IMG/VR virus record: IMGVR_UViG_3300046792_000038
Span: 1 to 27,022 of that record
Length of the DNA stretch: 27,022 nucleotides
DNA from: a virus
Strand: one strand, 5' to 3'
Positions 1 to 6,842 of this stretch are shown here, piece after piece (position 1 is the first letter of the stretch; each line of letters opens with the position of its first letter). The notes under the pieces are model-generated. The model did not search any database. It was not told where the DNA came from and worked only from the letters and a program-made list of their open reading frames with translations. The translations under genes and the position numbers were made by a program.

Positions 1-24
1 CCAATTCTTTGACACTTGAAAAAG

Positions 25-195
25 TGTAAGGTTTTCCGACATGTAAACATGAAATGATACTTAACTTATTTAGAATCAATAACTTAAGTAAACGTCGGTA
101 AACCTTACAACATTTTCATGTAAACGTATAAGTTTATTCTTTTGTTATGTTTACAAGGTTTTTAAAAGTGTAAGGTAAACCGATACCGACATATG
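25..195. repeat. Iteron-like repeat: three copies, one inverted
   Basis: Copy A reads GTGTAAGGTTTTCCGAC on the plus strand (25-41). Copy B is the inverted form, plus-strand GTCGGTAAACCTTACAA (94-110), equal to TTGTAAGGTTTACCGAC on the minus strand. Copy C reads GTGTAAGGTAAACCGATACCGAC (168-190). A second motif, TGTAAACA or a close variant, lies near 42-49, 119-125 and inverted at 148-155. The spacing and mixed orientation suggest binding sites for a replication or regulatory protein, but no binding protein is identified in the window. Confidence 0.55.
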
Positions 196-261
196 TTCGG
201 TGTGTCAATATTTTGACATGGTTTGTAAGTAATTGATTCTAGGTTAATAGATTATCGTATG

Positions 262-282
262 ATCTATAATCTATCATCTATT
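262..282 (+). repeat. Tandem heptamer (ATCTATN) x3
   Basis: ATCTATA, ATCTATC and ATCTATT follow each other without a gap. The upstream AATAGAT (246-252) is the exact reverse complement of the last copy, and ATAGATTAT/ATAATCTAT forms a 9-base inverted repeat overlapping the array. It is an easily melted AT-rich tract next to the iteron-like repeats, so it could be a duplex-unwinding element; this is inference. Confidence 0.5.
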
Positions 283-332
283 GACCGGGTAGACACCCCC
301 AACAGACCACACGTGAACATTTTCAGTTTCAA

Positions 333-476
333 CTAATCCCCCCTTAATATAGATTTCCTTAAACTCCTAAGAATATCCACACTAGAAACCTTCCTAATAG
401 AAGATTCTTTTTTAGGTTTCAAAAATTTTTTCCGCATCTCTTTCTGTCTTTCTTCTAATGAACCTTTACTTGGCAT
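333..476 (-). CDS. Small basic protein of unknown function, 47 aa
   Basis: ATG at 476 reads MPSKGSLEERQKEMRKKF and ends in a TAG at 333-335. It is rich in Lys and Arg and is predicted to be helical in its N-terminal half. A GGAG sits about 11 bases upstream on the minus strand, slightly far for a Shine-Dalgarno site. It has the same orientation as the replication genes at the right of the window and is divergent from the plus-strand structural genes. No family was recognised. Codon use looks like the neighbours, and the reading frame has no competing ORF, but at this length chance cannot be excluded. Confidence 0.5.
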   Translation of the reverse strand: MPSKGSLEERQKEMRKKFLKPKKESSIRKVSSVDILRSLRKSILRGD

Positions 477-629
477 AACTTTTTAAACTCCTACTTAAAT
501 TATCCGGCTTCGCCGGTAGCTGGTTAGGTATGAAGCGCGTAACCTACTGAAAGCATACCCTAAAAAGGGGTTGCACACAAGCATGAAATGTAGCATACTC
601 CCTACAAGGCCAAGTACAGGTGTATCTAT
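477..629. promoter_or_regulatory. Divergent intergenic control region with stem-loops
   Basis: This 153-base gap separates the minus-strand ORF from the plus-strand gene block, so promoters for one or both directions should lie here. Visible structure: CCGGC-TTC-GCCGG hairpin (504-516) and GGTATG paired with CATACC (527-532 and 554-559). A weak sigma70-like pair is TTGCAC (571-576) and CATACT (594-599) with a 17-base spacer, matching consensus at only 3 and 4 of 6 positions. AGCATAC occurs twice (552-558 and 592-598). The assignment rests mainly on gene orientation. Confidence 0.4.
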
Positions 630-953
630 ATGATTATAGACGGAATACATATACCAGTTACAAGACAATGGGTCGGCGATGTTTTAGAAAAGCGAGTTAA
701 GGAACAAGGTATAAAAATTGAAGACTTATTTATTATCACCCGCTGCGTAAGTAGGGCCACCGAAGGCGATACAATGTTAGAAACAGAATACGGTAAAATA
801 AGAATCTTCTTCCGTGAAGATCTCCCTCCAGGAAGATTAGCCTTAATCTGTCATAGATCTAAATTTGATTATCCTAAAAAGAATGTCGGCCTATCATATA
901 ATTTAAGCCCACAGGGTACTGTAGTTAGAAGGGAGGAAGAATATGTTAACTAA
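630..953 (+). CDS. Hypothetical protein, 107 aa
   Basis: This is the first gene of the plus-strand block. ATG at 630 is preceded by AGGTG seven bases upstream. The protein is soluble and mixed in charge, with no signal peptide or membrane segment. Its middle (EYGKIRIFFREDLPPGRLAL) looks like a beta-rich domain and the C-terminus is acidic. It overlaps the next small ORF by 11 bases, which suggests translational coupling. No family was recognised. Its place just before the putative small terminase makes a packaging or regulatory role possible, but nothing in the sequence shows this. Confidence 0.7.
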   Translation: MIIDGIHIPVTRQWVGDVLEKRVKEQGIKIEDLFIITRCVSRATEGDTMLETEYGKIRIFFREDLPPGRLALICHRSKFDYPKKNVGLSYNLSPQGTVVRREEEYVN

Positions 954-1110
954 ATTAAAGTTTCCACATGAGATTGAATTAGAAAAGATTAAATTTGCTC
1001 AGCACATGGAGAAGAAAGTTAAACTATCTCCTCTTAGGGCATTTATTAAACCTGATCCTATGATCTTTATTCTATCTAAGGAGTGCGAACAAAGTGAGTA
1101 CGCGGCTTAA
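943..1110 (+). CDS. Hypothetical protein, 55 aa
   Basis: ATG at 943 follows a strong GGGAGG ribosome binding site at good spacing and lies inside the last codons of the upstream gene. The frame runs 55 codons to TAA at 1108-1110 and overlaps the GTG start of the next gene by 17 bases. The peptide starts MLTKLKFPHEIELEKIKFAQ and is Lys/Glu-rich and probably helical. The overlap on both sides and the good ribosome binding site support a real gene in a coupled chain. Function unknown. Confidence 0.6.
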   Translation: MLTKLKFPHEIELEKIKFAQHMEKKVKLSPLRAFIKPDPMIFILSKECEQSEYAA

Positions 1111-1453
1111 CTACAGTTTAAATGATGAAGTAGTTAACGGAATTAATTCTGTTCTTTCTGATGCTGGAATAGAATCTGATGAAGTTGAGATTCCCGCAGG
1201 GGAAGAACTTTCTCATGTTCAAAAGATTTTTAAAGCTCGCGGCGCAGGAATAGAAGCCGCTGCCTCTAGAATTGCTTCATTAATGAATGACGATAAACCA
1301 GAAATAGCCTTAAGAGCAGCAGAAATCTCTCTTAAGGCTAATTCTGTTTATACTGATGCTGAAAAGAAAGTTAAGGTTCCATCTGTAGTTATCAATATAT
1401 TAAGTTCCGGCGAGGCTAAAACCCTGCTTAACTTAGTTGTACCTGTATCTTAA
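1094..1453 (+). CDS. Possible small terminase subunit, 119 aa
   Basis: The start is GTG at 1094, with AAGGAG nine bases upstream. The protein is mainly helical (about residues 10-90), then has a beta segment VKVPSVVINILSSGEAKTLL near the C-terminus. That layout, a helical N-terminal region and a short beta C-terminal segment in about 120 residues, fits small terminase subunits, which bind packaging-site DNA and recruit the large subunit. The neighbourhood, upstream of the large terminase, also fits. No clear helix-turn-helix could be proven by eye. Five genes separate it from terL, more than is usual, so the call is tentative. Confidence 0.4.
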   Translation: MSTRLNYSLNDEVVNGINSVLSDAGIESDEVEIPAGEELSHVQKIFKARGAGIEAAASRIASLMNDDKPEIALRAAEISLKANSVYTDAEKKVKVPSVVINILSSGEAKTLLNLVVPVS

Positions 1454-1471
1454 TTAGACTTAAGGAATATT

Positions 1472-1762
1472 ATGAAAACTGAGACTCCTGATTCTCCTGT
1501 AACAACTAATCCAGAAGAAAAATCAATTGAAATAGCTCCAGGACTTAATCCTGCATTACCTCTATATATAGTATGGTTTCGTAGAGGAAATCGGGCACCT
1601 GAGGTTAAAAGTTTTCAATTTCATGGAAATCTTTCACAGGCTATAGTTAAATCACGTAATTACTGTGAACAGATGGGATATAGATTTTGTGGAACATATC
1701 CTTTTCTAACAGACTTAGATAAGGAAATGGAAGCAAAACAAAGAGGAGAATTTTTCTCTTAG
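1472..1762 (+). CDS. Hypothetical protein, 96 aa
   Basis: ATG at 1472 has AAGGA five bases upstream. The first 25 residues are low-complexity and probably disordered (rich in Pro, Glu, Thr). The rest forms a compact domain with aromatic strands (LYIVWFRRGN, YRFCGTYPF) and two cysteines. Its stop codon is embedded in the ribosome binding site of the next gene (TTAGGAGG), so the two are probably co-translated. No family was recognised. Confidence 0.65.
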   Translation: MKTETPDSPVTTNPEEKSIEIAPGLNPALPLYIVWFRRGNRAPEVKSFQFHGNLSQAIVKSRNYCEQMGYRFCGTYPFLTDLDKEMEAKQRGEFFS

Positions 1763-1771
1763 GAGGATAGA

Positions 1772-1981
1772 TTGGAAAGAGACAGTATAATTCTTCTAAT
1801 CGCCATAATAGGACAAACAAGTATCTTATTGGGAGCTTTCTGGAAGTTAAGTAGTTGGACGACTAAAGTAGATATTACCCTTAAAGATTACAACGATCAT
1901 GTTATAGAAGATAAGATATTTCATAGTAGTATTACTGAAGATGTTCAAAAAATTAATATCGCTTTAGCTAAGGGAAAATGA
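1772..1981 (+). CDS. Small single-pass membrane protein, holin-like candidate, 69 aa
   Basis: The start is TTG at 1772, chosen because AGGAGG lies five bases upstream. Residues 5-26 (SIILLIAIIGQTSILLGAFW) form one membrane helix; the remainder is a charged, probably helical tail. The last bases overlap the ATG of the DUF5675-like gene in an ATGA arrangement (1978-1981), so the two are coupled. A short membrane protein next to a putative wall-acting enzyme suggests a holin or spanin-like lysis role. A one-helix protein could also be a simple membrane anchor. Confidence in the gene is good, in the lysis role moderate. Confidence 0.6.
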   Translation: MERDSIILLIAIIGQTSILLGAFWKLSSWTTKVDITLKDYNDHVIEDKIFHSSITEDVQKINIALAKGK

Positions 1982-2430
1982 AAAGATTAGACTTAATTAG
2001 AACTGCTTACTTTCCTTTTGGAACTTTTGGTAAGTTTCTTTGTGGATCTGACTGGTTAGCTACAGTAGAGCGTCCTTGGTTAAATAATGCAAGTAAGATT
2101 TCTTGTATACCTGAAGGGTCTTATACTTGTGTCCCTAGATTTTTTAATAAAGATGGTTATAATGCTATTGAAATATTAAATGTTCCTAATAGAGAAAATA
2201 TTTTATTTCATATAGCTAACTGGCCAAATGATGTTGAAGGTTGTATAGGTGTAGGTAAGACTATTTCTTGTTTAACTAGAGTAACTGGTTCCTCTGAATT
2301 AGCAGTATTAAATTCTACAGAAGCATTTAAAGTATTTATGGGTTATTATGGTGAGGGATTTGAACTCTATATCCGGCAGACCACAGGAGCGGTATTGTTT
2401 ACTAATGGGAGTAAAATAAATGGAAGCTAA
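1978..2430 (+). CDS. DUF5675-like protein, probable lysis-associated enzyme, 150 aa
   Basis: The pattern LATVERPWLNNASKISCIPEG (about residues 27-47), the VPNRENILFHIANW stretch (69-82) and the VEGCIGVG motif (86-93) match the DUF5675 phage family as I know it: a 'TvE.PW.nN...SCIP.G.Y' block, then a His and a Gly-Cys. The His78...Gly88-Cys89 arrangement resembles the active site of L,D-transpeptidase (YkuD-like) enzymes, so action on peptidoglycan is plausible but not proven for the family. It lacks a signal peptide, so release would depend on a holin. It is coupled to the upstream membrane protein, and the next small membrane protein starts inside its 3' end. Confidence 0.7.
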   Translation: MKRLDLIRTAYFPFGTFGKFLCGSDWLATVERPWLNNASKISCIPEGSYTCVPRFFNKDGYNAIEILNVPNRENILFHIANWPNDVEGCIGVGKTISCLTRVTGSSELAVLNSTEAFKVFMGYYGEGFELYIRQTTGAVLFTNGSKINGS

Positions 2431-2590
2431 GAATATTCTGAAGTCTAAAACATTTTGGTTAAATTTACTTGGCGGGGCCATCTCGATAGGAGCCTCAGGT
2501 ATTATTCCTCCAAAGTATTCTATGCCAGTTATGGCAGCGGCGAATATTGGAGTAAGGTTAATTACTAATCAACCTGTCACATTAAACTAG
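2420..2590 (+). CDS. Small membrane protein, holin-like candidate, 56 aa
   Basis: ATG at 2420 lies inside the 3' end of the DUF5675-like gene, with GGAG upstream (GGGAGTAAAATAAATG). The peptide contains KSKTFWLNLLGGAISIGASG, a hydrophobic segment, and ends with NIGVRLITNQPVTLN. Short phage proteins with an N-terminal 'SKTFW.N' segment and a C-terminal 'N..lR..T..P' motif occur often near lysis genes and are commonly called holins or hypothetical membrane proteins. TAG at 2588-2590 is followed after one base by the ATG of the Ig-like gene. Confidence 0.6.
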   Translation: MEAKNILKSKTFWLNLLGGAISIGASGIIPPKYSMPVMAAANIGVRLITNQPVTLN

Positions 2591-2591
2591 T

Positions 2592-3017
2592 ATGAAAAAA
2601 TTACTTTTATTTATTTTACTGTTTCCTATTACGCTAGCAGCCCAAACAGTAAATGGAAGTGTAACTTTATCTGCAACTGCAAGTGATCCAGTTATAGTAG
2701 GGGCAACATCTTGTGGTATTAAAGATGTTCAATTCTTTTCTGGAAGTAATCCTCTCTCACCATTATTTACTACACCTAATTCTGGAACTAACTATACTTT
2801 TGTTTGGGATACAACTAAAGTAACTAATGGAACGTATACCATTACAGCTAAAGCTACAGATAAAGCAGGTTCTAGTACAGATCCTACTAAAGTATGTGAC
2901 GGAAGTAAACCTAATACTGGAACTTCAAACGCATTAACAGTAGTAATTAATAACGCTCAACCTGATATTACTGGCCCAGTAATTAACATTACAATAGTTA
3001 TTTCTGTAGGACCGTAA
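2592..3017 (+). CDS. Secreted Ig-like (bacterial Ig domain) protein, 141 aa
   Basis: The N-terminus MKKLLLFILLFPITLAAQ is a typical signal peptide (two Lys, a hydrophobic core, a small-residue cleavage region). The mature part is one domain: VTLSATASDP, a GIKDVQFFSG strand, then FVWDTTKVTNGTYTITAKAT and DKAGSS. This is the familiar pattern of bacterial Ig-like domains of the PF17957 type. No lipobox is visible, so release to the periplasm or outside is expected rather than lipid anchoring. It sits between the lysis-like cluster and terL, and its TAA shares a base with the terL ATG. Possible roles are cell-surface binding, superinfection exclusion or a virion-exposed adhesin; none is shown by the sequence. 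Confidence 0.7.
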   Translation: MKKLLLFILLFPITLAAQTVNGSVTLSATASDPVIVGATSCGIKDVQFFSGSNPLSPLFTTPNSGTNYTFVWDTTKVTNGTYTITAKATDKAGSSTDPTKVCDGSKPNTGTSNALTVVINNAQPDITGPVINITIVISVGP

Positions 3018-4597
3018 TGGATCTTAGAATAGATTTCCGTAATCCTGAACAAGAAATATTCTTCTGGAGTCGCAAACGTAATAATAGGTTTGGTGGTGGT
3101 TTTGGTAATGGTAAGACTTATGTAGCTTGTCAAAGAGCAGTAGTAATGTTAACTACTTTCTCAGGTTACAGAATGGCTTTCTGCCGGCAGGTTTATAAAA
3201 ACCTTCGAGCCACTACGATGCAAACCTTTTTTAAGATTTGCCCTAAAGAATTTATTTTAACACATGACGAGAACTTTGGTCTTACAGTTTTCATTAATGG
3301 GTCAAGAATATATTGGCTTCATCTCGATCAGATGGATGAGGCTACGGCTAAGGGTTTTGAAATTAATTCGTTAGTTATAGATCAAGCGGAGGAAGTTGAA
3401 GAAAGTATTTTTCTATTAATGGATGCACGTGTTGGCCGTTGGGATAAAGCTATTGTTCCGCAACCTTTATTAGATCAGTTTCCAGAATGGCCACGACATA
3501 AAGTATACGGACAACCATTAGTATTAAATTATGTTGATATTCTCGACAATCCTTCTGATGATGAGTTTCACTGGGTGTCTCGTTATTTTGATGACGACTC
3601 ACCCGAACGGAAGTCATTATCAACGCATTTTTCTATTGTTAGGAAGACTGACGATAATCTTAATGATGCTGGTACTATTTCTCAAATTCTTACAAGAGAT
3701 CAGGCATGGATAGATAAGTATTATTTAGGTAAAAAAGTTATATCCGGAGGAGCAGTACACTATATTCCTAAGGAATGTAAGATTAATCCAGATGAACTAT
3801 CTCAAGAAGTCTGGGATGAACTTCTCAAAATATTGCGAAGCAAAGCATCCTTATTTAAAATACTCGATCATGGAGAAACTTCTCCTACTTGCTGCTTGTG
3901 GATTGCTTGCTACAATGGGATACATATTATATTTGGCGAATATTACCAGCCAAATGAAGTTATTTCTAAACATCGTCAGAACATATTTGATATTAACTCT
4001 GAATTAGTTGGAGAAGAAAATTGGTCTTTAGAAGTAGATGTGGCAGATCCCGCGATCTTTAAAAAAGGTACGGGAGGTCAAAAGAATGGAAACTTTTGGA
4101 CTGTAGCAGATGAATACGCTGATGAGGAAGAAATAACTGCTCCTCCGATACATTGGGGACCAGCAGATAATAATGAACTTGCTACAAGAAATAGAATAAA
4201 TGAATTATTTAGGTGCGTTCCGAAATTTAGGCACCCTATAACGACTATAACAAATTTACTGAACATTAGAAATAAAGTGGATCTCCTTCCAGATCTGCCA
4301 TCACCTGGGCTTTATTTTTTAATGAGTTCTATAAATCGTTGGCCTTATGGGGTGCACCAAGCTGTAATAGAAACATCTCGACAGAAAAAGAAACTCTTAG
4401 GTGAAATAAATGGTAAGAAGTTTTATACTGAAGATCGAGATGAAAGTGTTCCAGATCATGCTTATGATTGCGTAAGATATTATGTTGCATATCACGGAGT
4501 AGGTTTACCAATAGTGCATAAGAAGCCGCCGAAACGAAGTTTTGCATACTATAATCAAGTCTTTAAAAATAAGAACAATTTGATTAATCAAGGTTAA
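3017..4597 (+). CDS. terL: Terminase large subunit (ATPase and nuclease), 526 aa
   Basis: This is the DNA packaging motor. The Walker A motif is GGGFGNGKTY (residues 26-35, Lys33). Walker B is LVIDQAEE (119-126, Asp122 with catalytic Glu125/126). The C-terminal RNase H-like nuclease shows acidic positions in LDHGETSP (Asp284), LEVDVADPAI (Asp341/343) and SVPDHAYDCVRYYVAYH (Asp480/484). Length and domain order fit large terminases. The start overlaps the Ig-like gene's stop by one base (TAATG), and its own stop overlaps the portal start the same way, so the three are coupled. The protein docks on the portal during packaging. No frameshift or missing motif is seen. Confidence 0.93.
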   Translation: MDLRIDFRNPEQEIFFWSRKRNNRFGGGFGNGKTYVACQRAVVMLTTFSGYRMAFCRQVYKNLRATTMQTFFKICPKEFILTHDENFGLTVFINGSRIYWLHLDQMDEATAKGFEINSLVIDQAEEVEESIFLLMDARVGRWDKAIVPQPLLDQFPEWPRHKVYGQPLVLNYVDILDNPSDDEFHWVSRYFDDDSPERKSLSTHFSIVRKTDDNLNDAGTISQILTRDQAWIDKYYLGKKVISGGAVHYIPKECKINPDELSQEVWDELLKILRSKASLFKILDHGETSPTCCLWIACYNGIHIIFGEYYQPNEVISKHRQNIFDINSELVGEENWSLEVDVADPAIFKKGTGGQKNGNFWTVADEYADEEEITAPPIHWGPADNNELATRNRINELFRCVPKFRHPITTITNLLNIRNKVDLLPDLPSPGLYFLMSSINRWPYGVHQAVIETSRQKKKLLGEINGKKFYTEDRDESVPDHAYDCVRYYVAYHGVGLPIVHKKPPKRSFAYYNQVFKNKNNLINQG

Positions 4598-6486
4598 TGG
4601 CTAAAAAAGTTTCGATAGACCTTTCAATTACTACACCTTGGGGACTAAGAATTTCTCAAGCTAATAAGTATTATAAGAAATGGGAAAACCGTTTTCGTTG
4701 TGATACATTAGAAAATTATTGGGAAGGTTTTCAATGGAGATTAGCAAATGGAGTACAGATAGAATTATCTGGGTCCCGCCGGCCATACACAGTAAATCTA
4801 GTTTACACTACGATCAAAAGAAAAGTAGCAAACATAACGTATACTTATCCTGAATTTATTCTAACCCCGCGGCCTGGACAAATGGACTGGAATCAGGATT
4901 TTGCTGTAAGATCAGCGCAGTTAAAAGAAGACGCTCTAAATACTAAGGTTTCAGATCCTAGATTAGAATTTGTAGATGATATACGTTATGCGGCTTTAGA
5001 TAGTTTCTTTAGATTTGCTGTAATGGAAGTTGGATATTCTAAAGATTGGCAGAATCCTAATGCACCTAAACTTGAGATGGAATCTCATGAAGATCCATTA
5101 ATTTCTGATACAAAAGATCGTGTTGTAAAGCATGATGAACTTCCAGATAATGAAGCAGTATACACAAAATGGATCTCTGCAAGAAGATTCAGAGTCAGCA
5201 TGTCCGATAATGTTAAACTACGGAATTGTGACTGGTGCGGCTATTATGGTTTTATCTCCAAAAAGGTTCTTCAAGAAACTGAAGGTATTAAATTTCCAAG
5301 TAACTATGATACAAAGTACTATAGTATAGATACTGCGGACGCATTAGATTATTTTAAAGAAAATAAGATTGAAGGTATCTCTGACCTAGAAGACGGCGAA
5401 CTTTGTAAAGTTTGGCATATTTGGGACAATATTAGTAAGAAAAGGTTATTGATTTTAGATGGTCCATTCGTTGAAATGTATTCTGAGTCTTTTGAAAGGC
5501 TTCCTTTCGCTACTTATAGAAGTGATATCTCCCTTAAAGGATGGTATCCTATTCCTCCTGTATGGCAATGGTTATCTCCACAAAATGAAGTTAATGAAGC
5601 ACGAGAACAAATTAGAAGATATAGACGTCGTGCAACACGAAAATTTGAAGTCTCAAAAGGCGACCACGATACTGATGAATTAGAAAAATTAAAAACAGAC
5701 GAAGATGGCTCTATTATTGTAACTAAGAGAAAAGATGGAAATCCTTCAGTTAGGCCAATCCAAAATCCACAAATAGATGCAAATATTGTTGATGGATTAA
5801 CGATGGCTAAAGATGACTTTGATATAGTTGCAAGTATTCCTGTAGCTCGCGGGCGCGCAAGTGATAGACAAACTGCTACAGCTACTAGACAAATAGCTTC
5901 AGACCAAAGTATAGTAGAAAGTTTAGAACAAATAGATTTCTCTCGATTCGTTTCTGCCGTAGGGAGAGAAATGTTACTCCAGATGGGAGAAAAATTAGAG
6001 CAGGGATTCTGGATTAAATCTTCATTAGACCCTGGTAATCCAGAGGATATTTTTTCTGAGGTTCAAGATAAACAGCCTATCTATAATTATATCACTTCTC
6101 AAAGTCTTGTAGATGGATATGATTTCGATATTATCTGTAATGTCGTTAATTCTACTCCTGAAAACATGGTAAAAGAGAAAGCTTCTTTTATCGAGTTTCT
6201 TTCTTTAGTTACACAATTTCCTGCCATAGCAATGTCTCCTACATTAGTTAGAGAAACAGCATATCGTTGCGGATATAAAAATGAACGTGTTATACGTGAA
6301 TATCAGAAAATGGCTATGCTTGCATTAATGGAAAAGGCAAATATGGCTGGACAAAGTGTAGCAGCTCAAGGATTAATTCCTCAAGGAAATCAAGATAATG
6401 GGGCAGCCGCAGGTATGGCTCAAAGGCAAATGCCTAATTCTCTTAATGATATTACGGCTCAACTTTATTCTCAGGTAGGTCAATAA
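4597..6486 (+). CDS. Portal protein, 629 aa
   Basis: The gene follows terL with a TAATG overlap and precedes the scaffold and capsid genes, the usual portal position. The sequence is typical of large podovirus portals: an N-terminal block rich in aromatic and charged residues (YYKKWENRFR, SGSRRPYTVNLVYTTIKRKV), a long mixed domain, helical stem/crown segments (EVNEAREQIRRYRRRATRKF), and a Gln/Met/Ala-rich tail (about 590-629) likely to be flexible or a crown barrel. The protein would form the dodecameric ring at one capsid vertex through which DNA enters and leaves and to which the connectors bind. Identification rests on size, order and general pattern. Confidence 0.88.
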   Translation: MAKKVSIDLSITTPWGLRISQANKYYKKWENRFRCDTLENYWEGFQWRLANGVQIELSGSRRPYTVNLVYTTIKRKVANITYTYPEFILTPRPGQMDWNQDFAVRSAQLKEDALNTKVSDPRLEFVDDIRYAALDSFFRFAVMEVGYSKDWQNPNAPKLEMESHEDPLISDTKDRVVKHDELPDNEAVYTKWISARRFRVSMSDNVKLRNCDWCGYYGFISKKVLQETEGIKFPSNYDTKYYSIDTADALDYFKENKIEGISDLEDGELCKVWHIWDNISKKRLLILDGPFVEMYSESFERLPFATYRSDISLKGWYPIPPVWQWLSPQNEVNEAREQIRRYRRRATRKFEVSKGDHDTDELEKLKTDEDGSIIVTKRKDGNPSVRPIQNPQIDANIVDGLTMAKDDFDIVASIPVARGRASDRQTATATRQIASDQSIVESLEQIDFSRFVSAVGREMLLQMGEKLEQGFWIKSSLDPGNPEDIFSEVQDKQPIYNYITSQSLVDGYDFDIICNVVNSTPENMVKEKASFIEFLSLVTQFPAIAMSPTLVRETAYRCGYKNERVIREYQKMAMLALMEKANMAGQSVAAQGLIPQGNQDNGAAAGMAQRQMPNSLNDITAQLYSQVGQ

Positions 6487-6668
6487 TGATAGTTGAATCA
6501 GGTAATGGATTTCAAGTTAAGTCTGAATCAGGTTCTAAGAATTTATCTAAACCAGGTTTAAGTAAGAAAGCCGCAGTTAAGAGACTACGAGAAGTAGAAT
6601 ATTTCAAACATAGGAGTGCAGCTAACACTGTAAAACAATATGGAAAATCCGGACGAGACACCGATTAA
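6486..6668 (+). CDS. Small basic protein after the portal, 60 aa
   Basis: It begins at ATG 6486 by a TAATG overlap with the portal stop. The sequence has the form 'gfqVkSesGsKNL...SKKAAVKRLREVEYFKH', a short two-strand-and-helix protein of a type often found between portal and scaffold genes in phages; no function is established that I can name. The C-terminus (SAANTVKQYGKSG) resembles the middle of the next protein (IAGNMAKFYGKKG). It overlaps that ORF by 29 bases. Confidence 0.65.
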   Translation: MIVESGNGFQVKSESGSKNLSKPGLSKKAAVKRLREVEYFKHRSAANTVKQYGKSGRDTD

Positions 6669-6834
6669 GAAGAAAATAGTTAAGAAATCTAAAATGCACG
6701 ACCGCCGCAAGGGTGCGACTAAAGGTGAACAAAGAAAGGCTCATATTGAAAGAATAGCTGGAAATATGGCTAAGTTTTATGGTAAAAAGGGTGATAGTGT
6801 AGCTGAAATGCGTCCAAAATCTAAAGTGTATTAG
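6640..6834 (+). CDS. Small very basic protein, 64 aa
   Basis: It lies between the portal-linked 60-residue gene and the scaffold gene. It is rich in Lys and Arg (KKKIVKKSK, HDRRKGATKG, EQRKAHIER), so nucleic-acid binding or capsid-interior association is possible. The start is uncertain: ATG 6640 has no ribosome binding site and overlaps the upstream gene by 29 bases. ATG 6694 (MHDRRKGATK) would give a 46-residue form but also lacks a strong site. The stop is followed by AGGAG, which serves the next gene. Confidence 0.55.
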   Translation: MENPDETPIKKKIVKKSKMHDRRKGATKGEQRKAHIERIAGNMAKFYGKKGDSVAEMRPKSKVY

Positions 6835-6842
6835 GAGATTAT

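Larger units (their letters stand above)
1..332. other. Non-coding, repeat-rich left end; candidate origin or control region
   Basis: No ORF with a ribosome binding site is visible on either strand. The stretch is AT-rich and dense in short repeats and small hairpins: ACACTT-GAAA-AAGTGT (12-27), CATGT-AA-ACATG (40-51), TGTCAA-TATT-TTGACA (203-218), ATAGATTAT with ATAATCTAT (247-255 and 266-274), and GGGT-AGAC-ACCC (287-298). Such crowding is typical of replication origins or transcription control regions in phage genomes. That role is an inference; no known origin-protein box was recognised. The region lies beyond the 3' end of the small minus-strand ORF at 333-476. Confidence 0.55.

Noticed and set aside
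9-41. TTGACA at 9-14 (and at 213-218) as promoter -35 boxes
   Set aside because: No acceptable -10 box follows at 16-18 bases in either place; both TTGACA strings are parts of small inverted repeats.
265-332. Short minus-strand peptide starting TTG after the 47-codon ORF
   Set aside because: Only about 22 codons, no hydrophobic or charged pattern, and it runs into the heptamer repeats; no support for coding.
500-570. tRNA-like fold in the divergent intergenic region
   Set aside because: Stems do not form a cloverleaf, and no T-loop GTTCGA motif or acceptor stem is present.
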